Shown in pieces: positions 8,860-17,141 of a stretch of DNA of 64,000 nucleotides; the first letter of the stretch is position 1; every line of letters begins with the position of its first letter. The DNA is from Candidatus Hydrogenedentota bacterium (GTDB taxonomy: Bacteria; Hydrogenedentota; Hydrogenedentia; Hydrogenedentales; SLHB01), in the NCBI GenBank assembly GCA_019695095.1, contig JAIBAQ010000006.1, positions 1 through 64,000 on the forward strand, given 5' to 3'. Below the pieces are notes generated by a model. The model did no database searches. It saw only the letters and a list, made by a program, of their open reading frames with translations, and was not told the DNA's origin. Both the position numbers and the translations under genes were made by a program.

Positions 8860-9240
8860 CTACTCCTGGGAGGCGGGCAAGTGACGCCGAATCTGGGCCA
8901 CGAGTTCCGCGGGCGTAAACGGTTTCAGGACCAAGGTGGCGGCGCCGGCGTTGATGCTTTTGACCAAGGCATCGTGACTGTGGGCGGAGGAGAGCGTGAG
9001 CACCGGGATATTCTGGGTTTGCGGGTTAGCTTTAAGTTGTTCGCAGACTTCGTACCCGCTCATCATGGGCATCATGATATCGAGCAATACGAGATCCGGT
9101 CGCTCGGTTTCGGCCAAGTCGACGGCGCTGATGCCATCATAGGCGCTCACGACGTCAAATCCCTCGGTCTTGAGGGCGCGCGCAATCAGCATGACAGTAT
9201 CGGGTTCATCATCCACAACGAGGATCTTCGGCGCTTTCAC
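8860..9240 (-). CDS. Single-domain response regulator (CheY-like)
   Basis: A receiver domain alone, about 126 residues, with no output domain. The acidic pocket is VVDDEPD, the phospho-acceptor Asp is in LVLLDIMMP, the conserved Ser/Thr position lies in TLSSAH, and the conserved lysine in LVLKPF. GTG 9240 is preferred over an in-frame TTG at 9267 because AGGAGG lies directly before it and the domain begins at once. It lies downstream of a PilZ gene on the same strand, so it may relay a phosphorylation signal linked to cyclic-di-GMP behaviour (inference). No histidine kinase is encoded in the window. Confidence 0.9.
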   Translation of the reverse strand: MKAPKILVVDDEPDTVMLIARALKTEGFDVVSAYDGISAVDLAETERPDLVLLDIMMPMMSGYEVCEQLKANPQTQNIPVLTLSSAHSHDALVKSINAGAATLVLKPFTPAELVAQIRRHLPASQE

Positions 9241-9360
9241 GGGCCTCCTATCCCGCAACCTGCACAAGGATGGCAGGGTGCGAATACGCGAATCCTACAC
9301 TCCACACTTCAGTTTCGCCTCGTCATGGGTTGCTGACCGCCCCCTTGCCGGCGAAGCTGC

Positions 9361-9816
9361 TCACTTACGGCGCTTTGGCGTTCCCCCAATCCGAATATCG
9401 ATCGTATGCATTCGGGTGCGGCTGCGTTTTGCGGGGGTAGACGACCTCTTTGCGTATAGAGGACGAGTCTCCTGCCGCTCGATCTGTTTTTGCAGCAACT
9501 GCACCCCGTGGTCCAAGAACCCCTCGGGATCGTCCGCGACGCGGACAATTAATCCGTCGACGGGCGGTGACAGCGGTTCGTTGAATTGTTCGTCGCGCAT
9601 CAATTGAACGGAGACTTCCGTTCCCACGGGAAAGCTCTCCATCATCCGTATGCACATTCCGTAGGGCGTAATGTTGATGATCACGCCTTGGGTAAACAAC
9701 TCAGCCGCATCTTTCGGCCACATACGGCAGGGCCTGCACGTTTCCGTGCGCTGTGCGCGGCGACGCCCCCGACGCAGCGACTTATTGTCGTCGCTCAGGA
9801 ACATTTCGTCCGTCAT
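9361..9816 (-). CDS. PilZ-domain protein
   Basis: A 151-residue protein with one PilZ domain (about 17-115), the usual receptor for cyclic-di-GMP. The N-terminal Arg cluster (RRGRRRAQR, fitting RxxxR) and the later N-I-T-x-x-G element (INITPYG) are the two ligand-contact motifs. A basic, probably flexible tail follows. There is no membrane or catalytic part, so it should act as a small cytoplasmic adaptor. ATG 9816 follows a GAGG site. Target unknown. Confidence 0.82.
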   Translation of the reverse strand: MTDEMFLSDDNKSLRRGRRRAQRTETCRPCRMWPKDAAELFTQGVIINITPYGMCIRMMESFPVGTEVSVQLMRDEQFNEPLSPPVDGLIVRVADDPEGFLDHGVQLLQKQIERQETRPLYAKRSSTPAKRSRTRMHTIDIRIGGTPKRRK

Positions 9817-9960
9817 AAGGAGACCTCGTAGTTTCCTCTACGTCCTGACTGCAATATCGGCGCACCTCGTCCGGGTATCTCTCGAACTCGCGCGAACATT
9901 GCTGACCAGCAGTCGTTTGCGAGACTTGCAGCGAACAACAAGGCCGTTCCCCGCAAACGG

Positions 9961-10053
9961 AATGCGTTCGCGAGAAGCCCTCCTGGCATAGCCTCAACGT
10001 CTTGCGCGAGAGCGATTTGCGCCGGCGCTCAGTTAGGCCGGTACGAATTACGG
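9961..10053 (+). repeat. Dispersed hairpin repeat, copy C
   Basis: Third copy of the ~90 bp element. It starts AATGCGTTCGCGAGAAG and ends in a hairpin around CCGGC/GCCGG. The hairpin sequence differs from copies A and B while pairing is kept. Confidence 0.8.
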
Positions 10054-10146
10054 GCCAGACTTTTGCCGGTCATACTTTAACACACCATGCACCGCGTTGT
10101 ATGCCATTAACTTACGAGCTTCTGCAAATAACCCGGACTTCTCTTA

Positions 10147-10208
10147 GCGCGGCATAGCCGCAACCAAAGGGTTGGCAATTTTGGATTTTAGATTTTCGAT
10201 TTTGGATT
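10147..10208 (+). repeat. GCGGC-ATA-GCCGC hairpin motif and AT-rich oligomer
   Basis: Bases 10147-10169 are identical to 48308-48330 (a GCGGC/GCCGC hairpin with ATA loop, then AACCAAAG). They are followed by an imperfect tandem of TTTTNGAT units up to 10208. It looks like another dispersed intergenic family. Confidence 0.7.
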
Positions 10209-10463
10209 AAAGAGAAGTGGGGCACGGTCAGGACATGGGGTGCAGTGGGGCGCGGCGTTGAGTCTCCCGAAGAGTGCCTGCGACTCATCTTCCGCGAAAG
10301 AAACGAGGAAGTTGCCAGATAGTAGTACGAACACGCAGATGGCCATCTCGTGAGGAATATGTTTGCGGGTTTGGGGCCAAGACAGAGGCAGTTCTCCACA
10401 AACGCTTCCGTTGTTGGACGGCCCGCGTTGGAATTAAATGGCTTTGACTCGTAAACTGACCCA

Positions 10464-13400
10464 ATGCGAATCATGTGCACATCGCGCCGCGTCTGCTCCA
10501 TGATGGCGGCATCTTTGCTGTTATTTGTGTACGCGTTAAATGCGCACGCTCTGCAACTGCCTTTGTTGGGAATCGGGGGCGAAAAGGAGGATCCGCGCGA
10601 TACGGCGTTTGCCGGGGCCGCGCTGACTCCCGCCGCGGAAGGCGTTGTGTGGGGAAGACCGTTGGACGCCGGCCCCATCCGCGTCTTGTTTCTCGCGCCA
10701 CGATTTACGATGCGGGATGCCAGCGAACTCTTACGACGGCTCGACGTGGAGCTGATTCCGGTTTCCCTTTGGAGTGACACGCAACTTGGCCAACCGGAGA
10801 ACTCGGGTCCAGCCGTTGCGGGATGCTCAGCCCAAGAGACGTTGTCCCGCCTTCATGACGCGCTGCAACGCCGGATAGACGTAATCGTCGCCGCGGATTT
10901 CGATTTCCACGCGCTGCCCCAGGAAGATTTTGCCGCCCTAACGGAGAAAGTGCGGACAGGGACGGGTTTGCTTCTCGCCAACCATCAATATGATGCCCCT
11001 GAACACGTGATGCAGTTTCTCAACGCGCTCACGCCGGCGGAGGACGGGGACTACGTGACGCGAGGGGTTGGTGAGTCGTTGTCGCCGGAATGGCGCAAGG
11101 GGCTCGACTTTGTCGTGCTTGAGCATCACGGCGAGGGCCGAGTTGTCGAATTGGACTACTCCGGTGGCCGCCCGCTTTCGCACTGCCTGCTGCCGGTGCT
11201 CGAGAACCCGACGCTTGCCGAGCCCGAACATCTGGATACCTACCTTTCGCTAATCGCGCGGGCGGTGCGGTGGTTGGCAAAGCGCGAGCCCGCGGTTGCG
11301 GTGGAGTCCATTACGGCCTTGGCGCCCGCGGCTCCGAACGAGGCGGAAATTCCTCTCAACATTGCGGATGAGCCCGCGCAGGTGCCGCAGATGACTGCGC
11401 GTTCGCAGTACTTCCGCCCGTATGAGCTTCGGCTGCGGAAACCTGCCGAGCGCGACTACTTAGTGCGCTCTCAATTGAGGCAGCCAGGCCGAGCGCACCC
11501 CTTTGAGATCATCTACAAAGCGATTCTGCACAAGGGAGAAAGCACCTATCGGCTGTACGCGCCAGCGACTTCGGGCAAATTCTACATGGATGTTTGGCTG
11601 CTGGATGGCGAGAAGGTCGTGGAATGGCATACGGAAGCGATCGAAGTCGAAGGACGTCCATTCATCATCAAGGCCCGAGTCAGCAAGCCCCTCGTGCAGA
11701 CTCAGGATACGCTCGGCGTGGAAGTGGCGTTGCTGTCGAGTCCACGGCCGTGCACGATTCACGTGCGGGCCATCGATTCGCTGGGGCGGCTGGTTGCGCG
11801 CGCAACAGAGACCATCGATACAGGCGTAACCGTCGCGCAAGTAGCGCTCAGTCTTTCCGATCTGCTTACGACCTCGTTAAAGATAGAAGCGTATGCAGTG
11901 GATCGAGAGACCTCGGAAGTGGGCGATTGGGATTTGAGGCAGGCGGCCTTCGCGTGCGAGTACGTGCCGGTGCGTCTCCCAATCGATCCCGGGGACTTTG
12001 CGTGGGGGGTCGTGGAAGACGGTTCCGCAGAGTACAACAAGCGATACGCGTACAGAACGCTGACCGAATTGGGTGTGACGTATGTCGATACTATCGGCAA
12101 TGAAGTCGCCACGGGGGTTCTGGGACGGGCGGGTCTGCGTTCGTTCGCTCGCGTAACGCAATACCTTCCGGATAGTCCGGCCATCGATTTGGTTCGGCAG
12201 CCTTGCCTGAACGATCCGCGCTTTGTGCAGTCGGACACGGATTCGCTCACTTCGATGGCCACCGCGTTGCGCACACAGGGACTGGCCGGTTACTCCATCG
12301 GCAGCAGGAATACGCTCACCAAGAACGATGAAGATGTCTGCCATTCACCGGAATGCGTGGAGGCTTATTGGAATCGGCTTCAACAAACGTACGGCGGCTT
12401 GGAGCACGTGAATGCGAGGTGGGCGACGTCTTATCCCGATTGGGATTCCGTGCGGCCGCCGTTGCGCGATGCGGCGGCAACCTCGGGGAACTACGCGCCG
12501 TGGGTAGATTTTCGCGCCAGCATGAATGCGGTGTTTGAAGACACCCACGCACGTGCGCGCAAAACCTTGCGCAACGTCGATCCGCGCGCGTGGGTCGGAT
12601 TCCGCGCGTATCCGAACGCGAGCGCCTTGCAGGGATACGACTGGGGGCGTTTGACGCCGGCGATGGACTGGATGACGGTCGACCCCGATCCCGTGTCTGT
12701 TGAGCGCGTGCGCTCGTTCAAGCGAAAGGATGCGTCGGCTGGCATGGTGTTGGACTACGGCGCGCATGAAAACGATGCGGTGTGGCAACGATGGGAGCCG
12801 TGGTACGCAGTTCTGCACGGCTTCGGAACCGTTTGGTATCCAGGCGCACTGGGGTCGAGCGCATACGCCAATCGGAACGTGCTGCTCAGTCCCGATGGCA
12901 ATCCGTTGCCGTCTCCTTCCCCGGCATTGCCGGAAATCGAAGCGATACAGGGAGGAATCTCTTCGCTTGTTGCACAAGCCGAGAGGATGAACTCAGGGAT
13001 CGCCCTGTTCGACGATGCCGCCAGCGAGATTCTGAGTTATGTAGAAGGCGAATCGAGTGGCCATAGTCAAGACGAATTGCTGGCGTTCATGGAACTGATC
13101 CATGGGCTGGGGTACCAATTCGATCTCGTAAACGACGAGCAGATCGCGAACGGGGCATTGAGTGCGTATCGAGTTCTCGTGCTTCCGAAAGCCCGCGCGT
13201 TGAGCAACAAGACCGTGGAAGCGATCGCGCAATTTCACCAACAGGGCGGAAGCCTGATTGCCGGGTACGCACCCGGCGTCTACGACGAGCACGGCCTTGT
13301 TCGGGCCGGGAACCCGTTGCCTGCTCTGTTTGGGGCAGCCATTTCCAAACCGGGGACGTGGACTCCCCCATCCAATGGCGAGGCCTCCGTTTCGCTCGAC

Positions 13401-14222
13401 GAAAAGACATTCAATGCCAACTTGGAGGGCGCGATTGCCGAGACGGGGCTGCAGGCGCAAGAGGGAATCACGCCGGGCGGGACCGCGGGTGAGACTCCGG
13501 TGTGGTTTGTCCGGCGCGGCGAGCAGGGAGTCGCGGCGCTTCTAAATCACAGCGTAATACCGTGGCAAGCGAAGCCCGCGGGGGGCGACGCGCTGCTTCG
13601 CGCCCTGTTGCGCGCAGGGGGAGCGGAGCCTGTGGCCGAATTCGCGAAGAAAGGGACGAGGCTGTTTCGGGGAGAGGTGGTTGGGTACCGGCTGGGCAAC
13701 GTGCGCATTTACGGCGTGATCGCGCGGCCGGATGCCGGCGAACAGAAGCTACAAATGAAGCTGGACGATCCGGGCGCGGTGTTCAACGTGCGAACCGGCA
13801 CGCGAGTGGTGCGCCCCAAGTCGATGACCATGTCGCTGGGCGCGGGCATGTCGGAGGTCTACGCTTCGCTGCCGTATGACGTGACGGGGCTCGATTTGGA
13901 AATGCCGAAGAGTATGGTTTTGGGAGAACGCTTCCCGATGGTGTTCAAGGTCAATGCGCGCAAGGAGACGCCTAGAGTTCACGTTATTCACGTCGAGCTT
14001 CGTTTCGTTCAGGGCGACCAGGAAACGCTGTTGCGGCATTACACAAAAGACGTTGTGTGTGCGGAGGGAACGGGCAACGCCTTCATCCCGTTTGCCTTGA
14101 ACGAACTGCCGGGAGTCTACAAGCTGACGGCCCGCGATGTTCTGTCGGGCAAGACCGCGGAGACCATCATTCAAGTGCTGAAGACGGGCGAAGTCATCAA
14201 CGGTCCGGCGAACCTGATGTAA
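10464..14222 (+). CDS. Very large exported GH42-like (beta-galactosidase-fold) protein
   Basis: A 1252-residue protein with an N-terminal export signal (hydrophobic AASLLLFVYALNAHA). About 70-270 resembles a glutamine-amidotransferase/ThuA-like Rossmann domain (PIRVLFLAP...). About 320-500 is beta-rich. About 510-830 resembles a GH42-type TIM barrel (VEAYWNRLQQTYGG, WYAVLHGFGTVWYPGALG). About 850-990 resembles the GH42 trimerisation domain (YRVLVLPKARALS...GGSLIAGYAPG), with beta domains to the end. Where relatives usually have an Asp-Glu-Asn acid/base motif, this one reads YSIGSRNTL, so the proton-donor Glu may be lost. Substrate unknown. ATG 10464 was chosen; ATG 10473 is also possible. Confidence 0.75.
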   Translation: MRIMCTSRRVCSMMAASLLLFVYALNAHALQLPLLGIGGEKEDPRDTAFAGAALTPAAEGVVWGRPLDAGPIRVLFLAPRFTMRDASELLRRLDVELIPVSLWSDTQLGQPENSGPAVAGCSAQETLSRLHDALQRRIDVIVAADFDFHALPQEDFAALTEKVRTGTGLLLANHQYDAPEHVMQFLNALTPAEDGDYVTRGVGESLSPEWRKGLDFVVLEHHGEGRVVELDYSGGRPLSHCLLPVLENPTLAEPEHLDTYLSLIARAVRWLAKREPAVAVESITALAPAAPNEAEIPLNIADEPAQVPQMTARSQYFRPYELRLRKPAERDYLVRSQLRQPGRAHPFEIIYKAILHKGESTYRLYAPATSGKFYMDVWLLDGEKVVEWHTEAIEVEGRPFIIKARVSKPLVQTQDTLGVEVALLSSPRPCTIHVRAIDSLGRLVARATETIDTGVTVAQVALSLSDLLTTSLKIEAYAVDRETSEVGDWDLRQAAFACEYVPVRLPIDPGDFAWGVVEDGSAEYNKRYAYRTLTELGVTYVDTIGNEVATGVLGRAGLRSFARVTQYLPDSPAIDLVRQPCLNDPRFVQSDTDSLTSMATALRTQGLAGYSIGSRNTLTKNDEDVCHSPECVEAYWNRLQQTYGGLEHVNARWATSYPDWDSVRPPLRDAAATSGNYAPWVDFRASMNAVFEDTHARARKTLRNVDPRAWVGFRAYPNASALQGYDWGRLTPAMDWMTVDPDPVSVERVRSFKRKDASAGMVLDYGAHENDAVWQRWEPWYAVLHGFGTVWYPGALGSSAYANRNVLLSPDGNPLPSPSPALPEIEAIQGGISSLVAQAERMNSGIALFDDAASEILSYVEGESSGHSQDELLAFMELIHGLGYQFDLVNDEQIANGALSAYRVLVLPKARALSNKTVEAIAQFHQQGGSLIAGYAPGVYDEHGLVRAGNPLPALFGAAISKPGTWTPPSNGEASVSLDEKTFNANLEGAIAETGLQAQEGITPGGTAGETPVWFVRRGEQGVAALLNHSVIPWQAKPAGGDALLRALLRAGGAEPVAEFAKKGTRLFRGEVVGYRLGNVRIYGVIARPDAGEQKLQMKLDDPGAVFNVRTGTRVVRPKSMTMSLGAGMSEVYASLPYDVTGLDLEMPKSMVLGERFPMVFKVNARKETPRVHVIHVELRFVQGDQETLLRHYTKDVVCAEGTGNAFIPFALNELPGVYKLTARDVLSGKTAETIIQVLKTGEVINGPANLM

Positions 14223-14250
14223 TGTAGTTGAGAGGAAGAGAAACGCGCGC

Positions 14251-14967
14251 ATGTTGGGTTCCATTCATCAATTGCACTATCTGCCGTGGCTGCGGTACTT
14301 CGAGAAGATCGCACGCGCCGGCGTGTTCATCGTGCTCGACAACATCCAGTACAACAAGAATGGCTGGCAGAACCGCAATCGAGTCAAGACGCCGTCCGGT
14401 CCGGTGATACTGACCGTTCCCGTACACGCGCCGCTGGCTTGTACGCTCGATGAAGTTGGTATAGACAACTCGCAACATTGGCGCCGGAAGCACTGGAGTA
14501 CGTTGAAACAAAGTTACGGCAAGGCGCCGTACTTTGCTCAGTACGCGCCGTTTTTTGAGGACGTATACGGCAGGGAGTGGAGCAGCCTCAACGAGATCAA
14601 CCGCCACATGCTCACGTGGTATGTGCAGACCCTGGGGATCGAGACGCGTATTGTATATGCTTCCGAGCTCAGCGTTCCGGGAATCGCAACCGAACGTCTG
14701 ATCAATCTCCTCAAAGCCGTGGGCGCCGATTGTTACTACAGCGGCGCATACGCGTTGGAGCAATACCTCGATGCGGCGCAACTGGAAGCAGCGGGAATTG
14801 GCCTCGAATTGCAGCATTGGACCGCGCCCGTGTATCCGCAGTCGCATGGCGCGTTCGTAGCCGATCTGTCGATCGTCGATTTGCTGTTTCACTGCGGTCC
14901 GGATTCGCTGCGGGTGCTGCTGAGCGAGGACTTCAGGCCCAACGCTGTAAAGCGAGCCGCGGAATGA
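14251..14967 (+). CDS. WbqC-family protein
   Basis: A 238-residue protein matching the WbqC family, found in O-antigen and other surface-glycan clusters. The N-terminal signature is clear: HQLHYLPWLRYFEKI, then VFIVLDNIQYNKNGWQNRNR. The biochemical role of the family is poorly defined; acylation or modification of an amino-sugar has been suggested. It starts 28 bases after the large upstream gene and its stop overlaps the next start (ATGA), so it is translated with the aminotransferase. Confidence 0.9.
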   Translation: MLGSIHQLHYLPWLRYFEKIARAGVFIVLDNIQYNKNGWQNRNRVKTPSGPVILTVPVHAPLACTLDEVGIDNSQHWRRKHWSTLKQSYGKAPYFAQYAPFFEDVYGREWSSLNEINRHMLTWYVQTLGIETRIVYASELSVPGIATERLINLLKAVGADCYYSGAYALEQYLDAAQLEAAGIGLELQHWTAPVYPQSHGAFVADLSIVDLLFHCGPDSLRVLLSEDFRPNAVKRAAE

Positions 14968-15953
14968 AGATTGGTCACAGCGCTCCGACGATTGGCCACG
15001 AAGAGCGCGAGGCCGCCGCGCGTGTGCTTGCCTCCGGGCGTTTGGCGCAAGGAGCGGAAGTTGCCGCGTTTGAGGCGGAGTGCGCCGCGGTTACCGGACG
15101 CGCCTATGGCGTGGCGACGAGCAGCGGCACCGCCGCGTTGCACTTGGCACTGGAGGCATTGGGTTGCACGCGACAGAGTCGCGTCGCCCTGCCGACGTAC
15201 GGGTGCGTCTCGTTGGCAACCGCCGTCGACCTGGCAGGCGGACAGCCGGTTCTTTGTGAGGTGGGTCACGATTTCAATCTCGATCCGGCGGCGGTTCCTG
15301 TCGACTGCCACAGCGTCATTCTGGCGCACCTGTTTGGCGCGCGCGCGCAGATGCCGGACAACAAGCGCGTGATCGAGGATATCGCGCAGTCCATCGGGGG
15401 ACCGACGGGCGGCGATTCGATTGTTGCCGTAGCGTCCTTTTACGCGACGAAGCTCATAACCGCCGGCGGCGAGGGCGGCATGGTCCTGACGGACGATTCC
15501 GGCATTGCGGAGTATGTGCGCGATCGCCGCGACTATGACAACCGAGACAGCTACGTCCGCCGCTACAACTACAAGCTCACGGAAGTACAGGCAGCGGTGG
15601 GACGTGTGCAACTACGACGGTTGCCGGAGTTTATCGAGCGCAGACGGTCCATTGCGGCGCGTTACGAAGAAGCACTTCGCGGATATCCCCTGCGTTTGCC
15701 TTCGGGCGACGGACACGTCTACTTCCGATACGTTGTGCAGACACCGCGCCGCGACGAGTTGGAGCGCGCGCTCAACGAGAAGGGTATCGAGGCCAAACGT
15801 CCGGTCTATCTCCCGGCGCATCGCTATCTTGGCGGGCATTTCCCCGTGGCCGACGAGGTTCACGAGCGATGCCTGTCGCTTCCCATCTATCCCTCATTGA
15901 CAGACGACGCGGTAACGTTCATCATCGATGGGGTGAAGCGCTGCTTTTCATGA
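14964..15953 (+). CDS. DegT/DnrJ/EryC1/StrS-family sugar aminotransferase
   Basis: A 329-residue PLP enzyme that usually transfers an amino group to a nucleotide-linked keto-sugar. It has the N-terminal ATSSGTAALHLALEALG phosphate-binding segment, the Asp/Gln pair in IEDIAQSIGG, and the Schiff-base lysine in FYATKLITAGGEGG. The frame is open much further upstream, but ATG 14964 gives a family-typical N-terminus and a 4-base overlap with the WbqC stop. At 329 residues it is slightly short for the family (about 360-400) but complete in its motifs. With WbqC and the transferase downstream it points to amino-sugar synthesis for a surface glycan. Confidence 0.93.
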   Translation: MKIGHSAPTIGHEEREAAARVLASGRLAQGAEVAAFEAECAAVTGRAYGVATSSGTAALHLALEALGCTRQSRVALPTYGCVSLATAVDLAGGQPVLCEVGHDFNLDPAAVPVDCHSVILAHLFGARAQMPDNKRVIEDIAQSIGGPTGGDSIVAVASFYATKLITAGGEGGMVLTDDSGIAEYVRDRRDYDNRDSYVRRYNYKLTEVQAAVGRVQLRRLPEFIERRRSIAARYEEALRGYPLRLPSGDGHVYFRYVVQTPRRDELERALNEKGIEAKRPVYLPAHRYLGGHFPVADEVHERCLSLPIYPSLTDDAVTFIIDGVKRCFS

Positions 15954-15986
15954 GCGGCGCAAGCGGGTTGGCAAAAGGGGCGGGGT

Positions 15987-17141
15987 ATGCTGCAGCAATT
16001 GCACTATTGGCCGAGAACGTACATCCAGGTTGGGTGCATTGCGTTCTTGGTAGCGGTGGCGTTGATGCCGATTGCCATTCGCCTGCTGGGCCGCCTCGGC
16101 GTTTTGGACCAGGTCGCCGCGAACAAGATTCATACGAGGCCTGTGGCGCGCGGTGGCGGCATCGTCATCTTCATCGCGTTTGCCGTCGCTGTCTTATTCC
16201 CCAACTACCGAGACAACCCCATGAAGGGCGTGTTGCTGGGATCGGCGATTTGCCTGGTTGTCGGCGCCATTGACGATATCAGGGGAGGCATCCCCGCGAC
16301 CTTGAAGTTCTTCACGCTTGTTGGAGTGACGGTCATCATGTCGCAATACGGGGTGCTAATCCGCGTAGCGGGTTCGTATCCTATCGATCTTCTTCTGACG
16401 ATATTCTGGGTTGTCGGCGTCACGAGCGCGATTAACGGCATCGACAACATGGACGGGCTCGCGGGGGGCATATCCGCCATCGTGTCCACGATGTATTTGG
16501 TGATCGCCCTGCAAGCATTCATCGCGGCCGGCACCGAAACCAGCTTATCGTGGTTTGGGCTTCTTGCGGCGGGCCTGATTGGATCGAACTTGGGGTTCCT
16601 CGTCTATAACACAAAACCCGCGCGCATTTTCATGGGAGACTCCGGAAGCTTCTTCCTGGGGTTCACGCTGGCGGCATTGGGTGTTATGGGCGAATGGAGC
16701 CGCAATCCGGTCGTATCGTTCAGCATTCCAATGCTGATTCTCGGGGTGCCCATTTTCGACTTCATCTACATACTGGTCGCACGCGTTATTCGGGGCGACA
16801 CCCGGACTATTCGCCAGGTCATCGATCATTGTGCAACCGATCACCTTTCGCACCGACTGGTGTGGATGGGGTTTGGCCAGTACCAGGCGGTCCTCTTCAT
16901 CTACCTGCTGTGCGTGGTGATGGGCGTCAGCGGCGTTTTGCTGCGCAATAGCACGAGTCTGGTTGATACCGCTCTTGCATTGTTTCAAGGCCTGACTATC
17001 ATATCGCTGGTTTTCATACTGATGGCGATTGCGGCGCGCAAGCCTCGCGAGCAATTCGCCGAACGGGAACCGGTTGCTTCGGCAACTGTTTCGGATATAC
17101 GAGAAACGGACAATCACGGGTTCAAGGGGGGAAAGTCATGA
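15987..17141 (+). CDS. WecA/MraY-family polyprenyl-phosphate sugar-1-phosphate transferase
   Basis: An integral membrane protein of 384 residues with about ten membrane segments. It starts glycan assembly by moving a HexNAc-1-phosphate from UDP to undecaprenyl phosphate. Family motifs: HTRPVARGGG, GAIDDIRGG (Asp pair), the INGIDNMDGLAGG loop, ARIFMGDSGS, and the basic DHLSHRL segment near the C-terminal side. It looks more like WecA/TagO than MraY because of that loop and the glycan neighbours. It follows the aminotransferase by 33 bases and overlaps the beta-helix gene by ATGA. Confidence 0.93.
   Translation: MLQQLHYWPRTYIQVGCIAFLVAVALMPIAIRLLGRLGVLDQVAANKIHTRPVARGGGIVIFIAFAVAVLFPNYRDNPMKGVLLGSAICLVVGAIDDIRGGIPATLKFFTLVGVTVIMSQYGVLIRVAGSYPIDLLLTIFWVVGVTSAINGIDNMDGLAGGISAIVSTMYLVIALQAFIAAGTETSLSWFGLLAAGLIGSNLGFLVYNTKPARIFMGDSGSFFLGFTLAALGVMGEWSRNPVVSFSIPMLILGVPIFDFIYILVARVIRGDTRTIRQVIDHCATDHLSHRLVWMGFGQYQAVLFIYLLCVVMGVSGVLLRNSTSLVDTALALFQGLTIISLVFILMAIAARKPREQFAEREPVASATVSDIRETDNHGFKGGKS

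Larger units (their letters stand above)
9817..10463. other. Gene-free stretch with repeats
   Basis: Holds repeat copy C (9961-10053) and a small hairpin motif plus an AT-rich oligomer repeat (10147-10208). The last 250 bases before the large GH42-like gene should hold its promoter, but I see no convincing -35/-10 pair. Open frames here have no recognisable product. Confidence 0.55.
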
